DNA from: Candidatus Cryptobacteroides faecigallinarum
GTDB taxonomy: Bacteria > Bacteroidota > Bacteroidia > Bacteroidales > UBA932
DNA: 39,087 nucleotides
Assembly: GCA_017695015.1 (NCBI GenBank)
Contig: JADIMD010000029.1
Coordinates: 1 to 39,087, forward strand
Direction of reading: 5' to 3'
In this document: piece after piece, positions 24,673 to 33,303 of the stretch
Numbering within the stretch: position 1 is the first letter of the stretch
How the letters are laid out: the number at the start of each line of letters is the position of its first letter
Program-made: the position numbers and the translations under genes
The notes under the pieces: model-generated
Databases searched by the model: none
Seen by the model: only the letters and a program-made list of their open reading frames with translations
Told to the model about the DNA's origin: nothing

Positions 24673-25785
24673 ATGCCCGTACTGGAAAAAATAATAGTTT
24701 CCAATTTCAGGAACATACGGTTCCAGGAGATTCAGTTCTCCCCCAATGTCAACTGCATATCAGGCAACAACGGGGAGGGCAAGACCAATCTTCTGGATGC
24801 CATATATTACCTTTCGATGACCAAGAGCGCATTCTCGACCTCAGACAGATACATCTTCAGCTACGGGACGGACTCGTTCTCGGTCTGCGGGACCTATCTG
24901 ATGAACACGAGGTCGGGTGAAGAACCTCTCAAGAGCAAGTTCGCGATACAGGTGACTGCCGGAGGAGACAAGAAGCTGCGCAAGGACGACAAGGCATACG
25001 ACAAGATTTCCGCCCATATCGGAGAGCTGCCTATAGTCATGGTGTCCCCATCGGACATCTCGCTGGTGAGCGAATCCGGAGAAGAAAGACGGCGTTTCGC
25101 CAACTCGGTGCTGTCACAGATGGACAGGGAATATCTGAACTCAGCCCAGCAGTACAACAGGTTCCTGTCGCAGAGGAACAGACTTCTGAAGGACCGGAGA
25201 CCGGACAAGGAGCTGCTTTCCGTATTCAGCGAGAGGATGGCTCCGCATGCGGCAAGGATACATGAGGCAAGGGCAAGACTCGTGGAGGAAATGACACCGG
25301 TGGTCCGCGAATACTATCGGGCCCTGTCAGGAGGCAGGGAAGAAGTGTCCATCGGATACCGTTCGGACCTGGAACACGGCAGCCTCGAAGAAGTGTTCGA
25401 CGCAAGTTTCGAGAAAGACTCCGTGCTGGGCTTCACCACCTCAGGAGTGCAGAGGGACGATTTCGTGTTCACCATGGACGGTCACCCTATCAGGAGATGC
25501 GGCTCGCAGGGGCGGCAGAAATCGTTCATAGTGTCCCTGAAATTCGCCCAGTACGAGATAATGAAGAAAGGATACGGATTCGCCCCGATGATGCTGCTCG
25601 ACGATGTATTCGACAAGCTGGACATGTCGAGGATATCCAATCTGATTTCAATGGTGGCAGGCAACGAATTCGGGCAGATTTTCATAACCGACAGCAACAA
25701 GGTCAGGCTCAAAGGCATAGTGGACAGCGTCACCGCCGACAGGGCCTATTTCGAGACTGCCGCAGGATGTTTCACAAGAATCTGA
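24673..25785 (+). CDS. recF: RecF recombination mediator
   Basis: A protein of 370 residues from MPVLEKIIVSNFRNIRFQEI; ATG 24673 is preferred because the family starts a few residues before the IxxFRN phrase, and it follows the promoter closely. It has Walker A SGNNGEGKTNLLDAIYYLS, the RecF phrase TSGVQRDDFVFTMDG, the ABC-like signature SQGRQKSFIVSLK, and Walker B with D-loop PMMLLDDVFDKLDMSR. RecF is an SMC-like ATPase that, with RecO and RecR, loads RecA at gapped DNA. The stop codon is followed 2 bases later by a DUF721 gene, the usual partner order. Confidence 0.97.
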   Translation: MPVLEKIIVSNFRNIRFQEIQFSPNVNCISGNNGEGKTNLLDAIYYLSMTKSAFSTSDRYIFSYGTDSFSVCGTYLMNTRSGEEPLKSKFAIQVTAGGDKKLRKDDKAYDKISAHIGELPIVMVSPSDISLVSESGEERRRFANSVLSQMDREYLNSAQQYNRFLSQRNRLLKDRRPDKELLSVFSERMAPHAARIHEARARLVEEMTPVVREYYRALSGGREEVSIGYRSDLEHGSLEEVFDASFEKDSVLGFTTSGVQRDDFVFTMDGHPIRRCGSQGRQKSFIVSLKFAQYEIMKKGYGFAPMMLLDDVFDKLDMSRISNLISMVAGNEFGQIFITDSNKVRLKGIVDSVTADRAYFETAAGCFTRI

Positions 25786-25787
25786 GC

Positions 25788-26120
25788 ATGAAACTGGGGA
25801 CAATCATAGGAAAGGAAGCAGCCACAATGGACAATCTTGTGAGGCAGTACATTTCGGAAATGGGACTCGCCCGGGGGCTGGTGAATCTCAAGGTCTGTGA
25901 AGCGTGGGACAAGGTCTCGGGTGCTGGACAATTTACCCTCCGGCGCAGTTTCAGCAATGGAAAGCTGTATGTCAGCCTGTCATCTTCCGCCGTGCGCAGC
26001 CAGCTTTATTTCCAGAAAGAGACGATAATCGGAGAAATCAACAGGTCGCTATCGGAAGACAGCATCACTCCTGGCTTCCAGGACGACACTGGCACTGTCA
26101 AGGACATAATATTGAAGTAA
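25788..26120 (+). CDS. DUF721 (DciA-like) protein
   Basis: A protein of 110 residues starting MKLGTIIGKEAATMDNLVRQ; an alternative ATG at 25767 would overlap recF. The DUF721 features are an N-terminal helix, VCEAWDKVSGAGQFTLRRSFSNGKLYVSLSSSAVRSQLYFQKE, and a terminal VKDIILK strand. DciA, a member of this family, helps load the replicative DnaB helicase in bacteria without DnaC; the short KH-like form here may act in replication or repair, but that is an inference. It lies 2 bases after recF and 1 base before pdxB. Confidence 0.9.
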   Translation: MKLGTIIGKEAATMDNLVRQYISEMGLARGLVNLKVCEAWDKVSGAGQFTLRRSFSNGKLYVSLSSSAVRSQLYFQKETIIGEINRSLSEDSITPGFQDDTGTVKDIILK

Positions 26121-26121
26121 G

Positions 26122-27168
26122 ATGTACAGAAGAATAAAGGTAGTAGCAGACAGCAATATTCCGTTTCTCGAAGGCATATTCGAGCCGTACGCGGATATAG
26201 TATACATCGACGGCAAGGACATCAGACATGAGGATATCGTGGATGCAGACGCCCTCATCATCAGGACAAGGACGAAATGCAACGAGGAACTGCTGCACGA
26301 CACCAAGGTCTCCCTGATAGCTACAGCCACCATAGGCACCGACCATATAGACCTGGATTACTGCAGGGCAAACGGCATCAGAGTCTATAACGCACAGGGC
26401 TGCAACGCAGGCGGAGTCATGCAGTATGTATTCACCGCACTATACGGCACGGCTTCCCGCAACGGGATAAAGCTCGACGGCATGACAATGGGAATAATAG
26501 GAGTCGGGAATGTGGGCAAGAAAGTGGAGCATATGGCGAAATATCTCGGGTTCAAGGTCCTGAAATGCGACCCTCCGAGGGCGGAAAAAGAAGGGCCTGA
26601 AGAATTCGTCTCCCTCGATTACCTGCTTGCCAATTCCAATATCGTGACCATGCACACCCCTCTTGACGAGACCACGAAAGGAATGGCAGACAGGCATTTC
26701 TTCGAACTGATGCAGCCGGGGTCTTTCTTTATCAACGCCTCAAGGGGAGAAGTGGTGGATGAAGAAGCGCTGATGGAGGCGAGGGTCAAGCTCGGCCCTG
26801 TAATCATCGACACATGGAACAACGAACCTGACATCAATCTCAAACTTCTGGAAATGACCGACATAGCGACTCCGCACATCGCTGGATACTCATTCCAGGG
26901 GAAACAGAACGGTACAGCATCGGCAGTAAGGGCGGTCGCAAGGCAGTTCGACATCAACGGGCTTTATCATTTCTTCCCCACCCGCAACCTTCCGGAGCAC
27001 CAGCCGAAAAGGCTCGACCTTAAAGGGAAGACCCAGGGAGAGATCACCACGCAGCTCCAGTACAACTACCCGATTTTCACAGACGATTTCATCTTCAGGA
27101 TGAATCCAGAGAATTTCGAGAAACTCAGGAGCGAATACCAGTACAGAAGGGAAATATATGTAGACTGA
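26122..27168 (+). CDS. pdxB: 4-phosphoerythronate dehydrogenase
   Basis: A protein of 348 residues in the D-2-hydroxyacid dehydrogenase fold, catalysing the second step of DXP-independent pyridoxal phosphate synthesis. The NAD loop is MGIIGVGNVGKKVEH (about 123-137). The catalytic residues are Arg208 (in NASRGEVVDEEAL), Glu235 (TWNNEPDIN) and His252 (TPHIAGYSFQGKQNG). The HIAGYSxxGK phrase and a C-terminal extension of about 70 residues with the PdxB dimer domain separate it from generic dehydrogenases. It begins 1 base after the DUF721 gene. Confidence 0.95.
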   Translation: MYRRIKVVADSNIPFLEGIFEPYADIVYIDGKDIRHEDIVDADALIIRTRTKCNEELLHDTKVSLIATATIGTDHIDLDYCRANGIRVYNAQGCNAGGVMQYVFTALYGTASRNGIKLDGMTMGIIGVGNVGKKVEHMAKYLGFKVLKCDPPRAEKEGPEEFVSLDYLLANSNIVTMHTPLDETTKGMADRHFFELMQPGSFFINASRGEVVDEEALMEARVKLGPVIIDTWNNEPDINLKLLEMTDIATPHIAGYSFQGKQNGTASAVRAVARQFDINGLYHFFPTRNLPEHQPKRLDLKGKTQGEITTQLQYNYPIFTDDFIFRMNPENFEKLRSEYQYRREIYVD

Positions 27169-27209
27169 CAGAATATTAACAACCAATAGATTGATAACTA
27201 TAAAACTGA

Positions 27210-28790
27210 ATGGCTATGTTTTCGAGCAAAGACATCAAACAGATTATGGACCGCAACTCATCTGAAGAGACGGTCAAGGCTCAGGTGGAAAGATTCAAGA
27301 AAGGATTTCCATGGATGAAGATCGCCGCACCGGCCACCCCTGGCAACGGCATTGAAGTTTTGGACGAAGCTGAAGCGGAAGCTGCCGTCAAATATTACGA
27401 ATCTGCCGAAATAGACGGGAAATGCAAGTTCGTACCTGCTTCAGGAGCGGCATCCAGGATGTTCAAGGACCTTTTCAGCGGGCTCGACACCCTCAACAGC
27501 GGCAAGGATGTAGCCGCAGACTCCCCTGCCGCAAAGTTCGTCGCCAACATATGCAGATTCGCATTCTATGACAAGGAACTTTTCGGGACCCCTGCAGACA
27601 GCGCGGAAAGCCGCAAGGACATCCTCGGCAAGACATTGACAGAGGCAGGGCTCAATTACGGGGCAAAGCCTAAAGGTGTGCTGAAATTCCACAAGTACCC
27701 TGACGGTGAAATCAGGACAGCCTTCGCTGAGCACCTTGTAGAGGCACAGGACTATATGAGGAACAGCGACGGAAGCGCCAATCTGGTGGTCACCATTTCC
27801 CCTGAACACCAGCACCTGTTCGAAGAGGCTCTGGCACAGGTAAAGGAGGAATATGAAAAGAGATACGGGGTCAAATACAATGTCACCTTCACTTTCCAGG
27901 ACAAGTCCACAGACACCATTGCAGTGGATGTCGAGAACCGTCCTTTCAGGACCGAGACAGACGCCCTGCTCTTCCGTCCTGCCGGTCATGGAGCTCTGAT
28001 CTACAACCTCAACCAGCTCAAGGAAGAAGTGGTGTCGATAAAGAATATCGACAATGTGGCTGTCGAAAAATACCTTCCTGTAACGGCCAAATACAAGAAA
28101 GTGCTTCTCGGCAAAGCAGTTGAACTCAGGGACAAGATATTCGGCTATCTCAAGGAACTCGACGCAGCAACGGGAGAAGGTATGGCACACGCGATGCCGC
28201 CATACATTCCGAGCCTCACCCAGTCATATGATGAAAGATACATGAGTCCTGAAGTCCAGAACCTTTGCAACGACATCGAAGAATTCCTCCTGAAGGAGCT
28301 GTGCATCAAGATGCCTGCAGCTGACGACTGCAAGAAGAGGGTCGAGATGCTGCGCAAGAAGCTCGACAGGCCTATCCGTGTCTGCGGAATGGTGAAGAAC
28401 CAGGGAGAGCCGGGCGGCGGACCTTTCATCATCGAGGAAAAGGACGGGTCCACATCTCTGCAGATTCTCGAAAGCGTACAGATCAACATGTCTGACGAAA
28501 AGGCAAAGGCAGCCCTCGCGTCTGCGACACACTTCAACCCTGTGGACATCGTCTGCTGCCTGCACAACTACAAGGGAGAGAGCTTCGACCTCACGAAATA
28601 TGTGGACGAAGAAGCAGGATTCATCAGCTCCAAGAGCTACCAGGGCCGCGAACTCAAGGCACTGGAGCTTCCTGGACTCTGGAACGGTTCGATGAGCGAC
28701 TGGAACACACTTTTCGTGGAAGTTCCATTGGAGACATTCAACCCTGTAAAGGTAGTGCTCGACCTTCTCCGTCCGGCACACCAGAACTGA
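27210..28790 (+). CDS. DUF4301 family protein, probable nucleotidyltransferase fold
   Basis: A protein of 526 residues (a second ATG lies two codons in). I recognise it as DUF4301, a family of unknown function common in Bacteroidota. Several blocks resemble UDP-sugar pyrophosphorylases: FVPASGAASRMFKDL (residues 74-88) in the place of the nucleotide-binding G-rich loop, a Lys/Arg pair in KGVLKFHKYPDGEIRTAFAE (155-174), RPAGHGALIYNLNQL (256-270) and SIKNIDNVA (276-284). A C-terminal third with RVCGMVKNQGEPGGGPF (390-406) and LFVEVPLETFNPVKVVLDLL is conserved-looking but unassigned. A GT-A type nucleotidyltransferase acting on a sugar phosphate is my inference. Neighbours are pdxB (41 bases upstream) and hydE (29 bases downstream), and neither explains it. 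Confidence 0.85.
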   Translation: MAMFSSKDIKQIMDRNSSEETVKAQVERFKKGFPWMKIAAPATPGNGIEVLDEAEAEAAVKYYESAEIDGKCKFVPASGAASRMFKDLFSGLDTLNSGKDVAADSPAAKFVANICRFAFYDKELFGTPADSAESRKDILGKTLTEAGLNYGAKPKGVLKFHKYPDGEIRTAFAEHLVEAQDYMRNSDGSANLVVTISPEHQHLFEEALAQVKEEYEKRYGVKYNVTFTFQDKSTDTIAVDVENRPFRTETDALLFRPAGHGALIYNLNQLKEEVVSIKNIDNVAVEKYLPVTAKYKKVLLGKAVELRDKIFGYLKELDAATGEGMAHAMPPYIPSLTQSYDERYMSPEVQNLCNDIEEFLLKELCIKMPAADDCKKRVEMLRKKLDRPIRVCGMVKNQGEPGGGPFIIEEKDGSTSLQILESVQINMSDEKAKAALASATHFNPVDIVCCLHNYKGESFDLTKYVDEEAGFISSKSYQGRELKALELPGLWNGSMSDWNTLFVEVPLETFNPVKVVLDLLRPAHQN

Positions 28791-28819
28791 ATCCTGTGTA
28801 CCAAACAGCGTAACTGCAA

Positions 28820-29929
28820 TTGATTACAGAACTTGTTGACACATTGAAACGGGAGAAGAGACTGGATGCCTCAGGGTACCGGTCTCTTCTTGAATGCTGC
28901 AATGCAGATGAGATCTCGTACCTGCATTCATCAGCTCAAGAGACCGCCATCGGCAGATTCGGACACCGCATCTACATAAGAGGACTGATAGAGATTACCA
29001 ACATTTGCAGAAACGACTGTCTGTACTGCGGAATCCGAAAAAGCAACCGCAACATCTCAAGATACTGGTTAAGCACGGACGAAGTACTGGCGAGATGTTC
29101 ATTCGGATTTGAAAGAGGATTCAGGACATTCGTTCTGCAGGGAGGAGAGATGCCGGATGATGCCGACAGCTATATCGAAGACCTGTGCAGACGGATAAGG
29201 GCCGGATTTCCTGACTGCGCAATCACCCTCTCCCTCGGAGAACGGAGGGAAGAGAGCTACAGAAGGTTCTTCGAGGCAGGAGCCACCAGGTACCTGCTCA
29301 GGCATGAAACACATAATGTCTCGCATTATTCGAGGCTGCACCCGGCAGAGATGTCCCTGGACAAGAGGCTTCACTGCCTTGAAACCCTGAAATCAACAGG
29401 ATATCAGACAGGGACAGGGATAATGGTCGGAAGCCCCTACCAGACAATGGACAACATAGTGGAGGACATAGTCTACATAGGGCGGCTTCAGCCGGAAATG
29501 ATAGGTCTCGGACCTTTCATACCGCACAAGGACACCGTGTTTTCAGGATGGTACAGCGAGCATCAGCCGTCTGCAAATGCTGAAGGGATGGATAATTACA
29601 GCGGAAGGACAGACCTGTACGACAGGAGAATCGACCTGACCATGAAACTCATATCCATATTCAGGCTTATGTTTCCGGACGCCCTGATTCCATCCACCAC
29701 CGCACTTGCCACCATTTCGGCAGACGGCAGGGAAAAAGGAATTCTCGCCGGAGCAAATGTGCTGATGCCCAACCTCTCCCCGGAGAATATCAGAGGCGAC
29801 TACTCGCTATATGACGGCAAGGCCTCATCAGGAGCCGAATCCGCAGAAGGACTCGACGCACTTAAAACAAGGATAGAAAGAATCGGTTATCATATTGTAA
29901 CTGACAAAGGAGACTACAACAGGAAATGA
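28820..29929 (+). CDS. hydE: [FeFe]-hydrogenase maturase HydE (radical SAM)
   Basis: A protein of 369 residues. The radical SAM cluster motif is ICRNDCLYCGI with C63, C67 and C70 (CX3CX2C). It is followed by GGEMPDDADSYIEDL, the GGE-type SAM-binding motif, HETHNVSHYSRLHP and GTGIMVGSPYQTMDNIV, and the C-terminal TALATISADGREKGILAGANVLMPNLSP block that caps the barrel. HydE acts on the HydG product in making the di-iron subcluster. The only in-frame start not cut by a stop is TTG at 28820, preceded by TAA at 28811; no ATG fits. It overlaps hydG by 4 bases (ATGA). Confidence 0.95.
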   Translation: MITELVDTLKREKRLDASGYRSLLECCNADEISYLHSSAQETAIGRFGHRIYIRGLIEITNICRNDCLYCGIRKSNRNISRYWLSTDEVLARCSFGFERGFRTFVLQGGEMPDDADSYIEDLCRRIRAGFPDCAITLSLGERREESYRRFFEAGATRYLLRHETHNVSHYSRLHPAEMSLDKRLHCLETLKSTGYQTGTGIMVGSPYQTMDNIVEDIVYIGRLQPEMIGLGPFIPHKDTVFSGWYSEHQPSANAEGMDNYSGRTDLYDRRIDLTMKLISIFRLMFPDALIPSTTALATISADGREKGILAGANVLMPNLSPENIRGDYSLYDGKASSGAESAEGLDALKTRIERIGYHIVTDKGDYNRK

Positions 29930-31353
29930 CTGAAACGGAAAAGACATACAACCCTGCTTCTGAAATAGCTGATGAATTCATCAGCGACAGGGAAATCCAG
30001 GACACTATACTCTATGCACGCGAGCATAGCAAAGACAGGGCAACTGTCGAAGAGATAATCAGAAAAGCCGCCATGCTCAAAGGGCTGACGCACAGGGAAG
30101 CCAGCATACTCATGGAATGCGAAGACCCTGAACTCCAGAAAAAGATATTCGAGCTTGCACGCGAAATCAAGGGGAAGCTATACGGCAACAGGATAGTCAT
30201 GTTCGCCCCTCTGTACCTGTCGGACTGGTGCATAAACGGATGTGTCTATTGTCCATACCACTCCAAGAACAGGACGATACCGAGAAGGAAGCTCAGCCAG
30301 GATGAAATCCGGGAGGAAGTGATCGCCCTTCAGGACATGGGGCACAAGAGGCTCGCCATAGAATCAGGCGAAGACCCGGTCCACAACCCGATAGAATACA
30401 TCTTGGACTCAATCAAGACGATATACAGCACTCACCACAGGAACGGGGCAATCAGGAGGGTAAATGTGAATATTGCGGCAACTACAGTCGAGAACTACAG
30501 GAAGCTGAAGGAAGCCGGGATAGGCACATACATCCTGTTCCAGGAGACTTACAACAGAAAGAATTACGAAGTCCTCCATCCGACAGGACCGAAAAGCGAC
30601 TATGCCTGGCACACTGAAGCCATGGACAGGGCCATGCAGGGAGGCATTGACGATGTAGGAATCGGGGTGCTGTTCGGACTCGACACATGGAGATACGACC
30701 TCGTGGGTCTGCTCATGCATGCCGAACACCTTGAAGCCAGATTCGGGGTAGGACCACACACGATAAGCGTACCGCGAATCTGCCCTGCCGACGACATAGA
30801 CACCAAAGATTTCCCCAATGCCGTGCCTGATGACATATTCTGCAGAATTGTGGCCGTCATAAGGCTCGCGGTACCTTACACAGGGATGATTATCTCCACC
30901 AGGGAATCCGAGAAAGTCAGGGCGAAAGTGCTCGGACTCGGAATCTCCCAGATAAGCGGAGGTTCAAGGACCAGCGTCGGGGGCTACGCAGAAAAGGATG
31001 AGGAGACGGCACAGTTCGACATCAGCGACAGGCGCAGCCTGGACGAAGTGGTGGGATGGCTACTGGATCTCGGGCACATTCCGAGCTTCTGCACTGCATG
31101 CTACAGGGAGGGCAGGACGGGAGACAGGTTCATGTCCCTTGTGAAAAGGGGGAAAATCGCCGACTGCTGCCAGCCGAATGCTCTGATGACACTGATGGAA
31201 TACCTTCAGGACTATGCTTCCCCTCAGACTAAGGAGAAGGGACTGGCGGCCATCAGGAAAGAGATGGAGAATATTTCCAGCGATATGGTCAGGGAACTGA
31301 CAGCCAGACATCTGGAAGAAATCCGGAACGGAAGGCGGGATTTCCGGTTCTGA
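29926..31353 (+). CDS. hydG: [FeFe]-hydrogenase maturase HydG (radical SAM tyrosine lyase)
   Basis: A protein of 475 residues. HydG splits tyrosine to make CO and cyanide on an iron-cysteine carrier for the H-cluster. The radical SAM cluster lies in WCINGCVYCPYHSKN with C102, C106 and C109. The C-terminal auxiliary cluster that separates HydG from ThiH is intact: C389, C392 (FCTACYREG) and C415, spaced CX2CX22C. Other marks are AIESGEDPVHNPIEYIL and YILFQETYNRKNYEVLHP. The final codon and stop (TTC TGA) fall in the first, partial copy of the 20-base repeat that fills the spacer to hydF. Confidence 0.97.
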   Translation: MTETEKTYNPASEIADEFISDREIQDTILYAREHSKDRATVEEIIRKAAMLKGLTHREASILMECEDPELQKKIFELAREIKGKLYGNRIVMFAPLYLSDWCINGCVYCPYHSKNRTIPRRKLSQDEIREEVIALQDMGHKRLAIESGEDPVHNPIEYILDSIKTIYSTHHRNGAIRRVNVNIAATTVENYRKLKEAGIGTYILFQETYNRKNYEVLHPTGPKSDYAWHTEAMDRAMQGGIDDVGIGVLFGLDTWRYDLVGLLMHAEHLEARFGVGPHTISVPRICPADDIDTKDFPNAVPDDIFCRIVAVIRLAVPYTGMIISTRESEKVRAKVLGLGISQISGGSRTSVGGYAEKDEETAQFDISDRRSLDEVVGWLLDLGHIPSFCTACYREGRTGDRFMSLVKRGKIADCCQPNALMTLMEYLQDYASPQTKEKGLAAIRKEMENISSDMVRELTARHLEEIRNGRRDFRF

Positions 31354-31460
31354 ACGAAACACTGTCATTCTGAACAAAGCACTGTCATTCTGAACGAAGC
31401 ACTGTCATTCTGAACGAAGCACTGTCATTCTGAACGAAGCACTGTCATTCTGAACGAAGT
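31348..31460 (+). repeat. Tandem 20-base repeat between hydG and hydF
   Basis: Five full copies of actgtcattctgaacgaagc start at 31361, 31381, 31401, 31421 and 31441, with a partial copy in front (31348-31360, ttctgaacgaaac). Copy 1 has one change (aacaaagc) and the last ends in t where it runs into the palindrome. There are no spacers between copies, so it is not a CRISPR. The unit contains TGA and is not a multiple of three, so all frames are closed. The partial copy supplies the hydG stop codon. Confidence 0.95.
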
Positions 31461-31522
31461 GAAGAATCTGTCAAGGGACACCGGAATGGACTCCAGATCC
31501 TTCGCTGACGCTCAGGATGACA
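31443..31522. repeat. Imperfect long palindrome ending at the hydF start
   Basis: The left arm (31443-31469) begins tgtcattctgaacgaagt and the right arm (31495-31522) ends gctcaggatgaca; most positions are complementary, with a 25-base centre. It resembles short dispersed palindromic repeats of the tgtcat-ctga-cgaag type that I recall from intergenic regions of Bacteroidota and other genomes. The tandem array upstream looks like multiplication of the left arm. A hairpin could form in the hydG-hydF mRNA. Confidence 0.75.
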
Positions 31523-32776
31523 AAAAATGATATATTTATGGAAACACCGGTAGCGGAAAGACTGCATATAGCGATATTGGGGACTCGCAACAGCGGCAAA
31601 TCGAGCCTTGTGAATACCCTGACAGGGCAGAAAGTGTCACTTGTGTCCGACATGCCCGGCACTACCACCGATCCCGTCAGCAAAGCGATGGAAATCCCCG
31701 GGGCAGGTCCGTGCGTCCTAATCGATACTGCAGGATTCGACGATGACGGACAGATCGGAGACCTGAGAGTGGCAAGGACAGGCATGGCACTCGACAGGAC
31801 GGACATGGCGATACTCGTGTTCAGACAGGACAATCAAGAACCGGAAAAACATTCAGACATTTACAGCAAATGGTGTAAAATCCTGTCAGATAGGAATATC
31901 CCGACAATTCCCGTCCTCAACATTTCCAGCCATGCACAGACTGCTGCTCCTTCCTCTGGAATCCAGTCCGACATCAGAGCCATGGCAAACATAGTCACAA
32001 GGCTGACAGGGAAAGAACCTCTCACAGTTAATGCGGCCACAGGGGAAGGTATGGAGGCAATTTTCGACGCCATCAGGAATATTGCAGAGAAAAATTCGGC
32101 AGACGACCTGTCCCTGACAGGAAACCTGGCAAAATCCGGGGATACCGTGCTGCTTGTAATGCCCCAGGACAGCGAAGCTCCAAAAGGGAGGCTGATACTT
32201 CCTCAGGTGCAGACAATAAGGGAACTGATGGACAAAGGTTGTACCGCCATCTGCTGCACTCCAGAGACAATGGGAACGGCACTCGCCAGCCTTTCCTGCC
32301 CCCCGGATCTCATAATCACTGATTCCCAGGCATTCGCCAAAGTATGGGCAGCAAGACCTGAAGGATGCAGAGTGACATCGTTCTCAATACTGTTCGCTGC
32401 ATATAAGGGCGACCTGAAAGTATTCCTCGAAGGGGCAAAGGCATTGGACAGACTTACCGAAAGCTCAAGGATACTCATTGCAGAAGCCTGCACCCATGCT
32501 CCTGCCACTGAAGACATTGGCAGGGTCAAGATTCCTGCAATGCTGAAAAAACGCTTAGGGAACGTGGTAGGCATAGATATCGTTGCCGGGAACAATTTCC
32601 CCGAAGACCTGTCCGGCTATGACCTGATAATCCATTGCGGAGCCTGCATGTTCAACAGGAAATATGTCATGCACAGAATAGACAGTGCCGCAAAACTGAA
32701 TATCCCCATCACCAACTATGGAATGACCATAGCATGGGCGACAGGGATACTCGACAAAATCTCTCTTCCCGATTAG
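31517..32776 (+). CDS. hydF: [FeFe]-hydrogenase maturase HydF (GTPase, scaffold)
   Basis: A protein of 419 residues, or 412 if started at the ATG at 31538 (METPVAERLHIAI), which aligns well with other HydF starts; the upstream ATG lies inside the repeat. The GTPase domain has G1 GTRNSGKSS, MPGTTTDPVSKAME with the switch threonines, and G3 DTAGFDDDG. A dimerisation domain follows. The C-terminal cluster domain has CTH (C325, H327) and, 45 residues on, HCGAC (H373, C374, C377), the HydF motif for the [4Fe-4S] cluster. HydF carries the di-iron unit to apo-HydA. It is the last plus-strand gene of the recF-to-hydF run and converges on hydC with an 8-base gap. Confidence 0.95.
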   Translation: MTKNDIFMETPVAERLHIAILGTRNSGKSSLVNTLTGQKVSLVSDMPGTTTDPVSKAMEIPGAGPCVLIDTAGFDDDGQIGDLRVARTGMALDRTDMAILVFRQDNQEPEKHSDIYSKWCKILSDRNIPTIPVLNISSHAQTAAPSSGIQSDIRAMANIVTRLTGKEPLTVNAATGEGMEAIFDAIRNIAEKNSADDLSLTGNLAKSGDTVLLVMPQDSEAPKGRLILPQVQTIRELMDKGCTAICCTPETMGTALASLSCPPDLIITDSQAFAKVWAARPEGCRVTSFSILFAAYKGDLKVFLEGAKALDRLTESSRILIAEACTHAPATEDIGRVKIPAMLKKRLGNVVGIDIVAGNNFPEDLSGYDLIIHCGACMFNRKYVMHRIDSAAKLNIPITNYGMTIAWATGILDKISLPD

Positions 32777-32784
32777 GAATCTGC

Positions 32785-33261
32785 CTATTCCAGCTCGTCC
32801 AGGATGCGTCTTACATCCACAGGCTGCAGACGCCCGTAGACCTTCTCCCCGATCATCACCACGGGAGCAAGTCCGCATGCACCGACGCATCTCAGGCAGT
32901 CAAGGGAAAATTTGCCGTCAGGAGTAGTTTCTCCCACATCTATTCCGAGAACCCTCTTGAACTCGTCAAGGAGCTTCTCCCCTCCTCTCACATAGCACGC
33001 CGTGCCCATACATACGGAAATCGGGTATTTCCCTTTTGCTGTCATAGTAAAGAAAGCATAGAAAGTCACCACTCCGTATACCTTGGACACGGGGATATTC
33101 AGCTTCCTTGCTATCATCCGCTGCATTTCTTCAGGGAGGTATCCCATCAGATGCTGTGCTTCATGGAGTATGTTGATCAGTTCTCCAGGATTGTTGCCGT
33201 GGGCTTCACATATTGAATCGACCTTGGAGGCGACATCACATGGCAGTTTTATATCTGGCAT
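32785..33261 (-). CDS. hydC: NAD-linked [FeFe]-hydrogenase subunit HydC (NuoE-like)
   Basis: A protein of 158 residues with the NuoE/HoxE fold. The N-terminal helical part (NPGELINILHEAQHLMGYLP) is the usual opening, and VYGVVTFYAFFTMTAKGKY the linker. The [2Fe-2S] cluster ligands are C84 and C89 (CMGTACYVRGG) and C125 and C129 (CLRCVGACGLAPVV). In bifurcating hydrogenases this subunit carries electrons near the HydB flavin. It lies 42 bases after hydA and ends 8 bases from the end of hydF on the other strand. Confidence 0.95.
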   Translation of the reverse strand: MPDIKLPCDVASKVDSICEAHGNNPGELINILHEAQHLMGYLPEEMQRMIARKLNIPVSKVYGVVTFYAFFTMTAKGKYPISVCMGTACYVRGGEKLLDEFKRVLGIDVGETTPDGKFSLDCLRCVGACGLAPVVMIGEKVYGRLQPVDVRRILDELE

Positions 33262-33303
33262 AAGATTCAGTTTTAATGGTTTGACGGATAATCACCTGCT
33301 GCT

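Noticed and set aside
27441..28190. A minus-strand open frame of about 249 codons
   Set aside because: It is a mirror of the DUF4301 gene; the plus-strand frame has coherent motifs and this one does not.
31348..31460. CRISPR-like array
   Set aside because: The 20-base units are directly adjacent with no unique spacers, and no cas genes are present.
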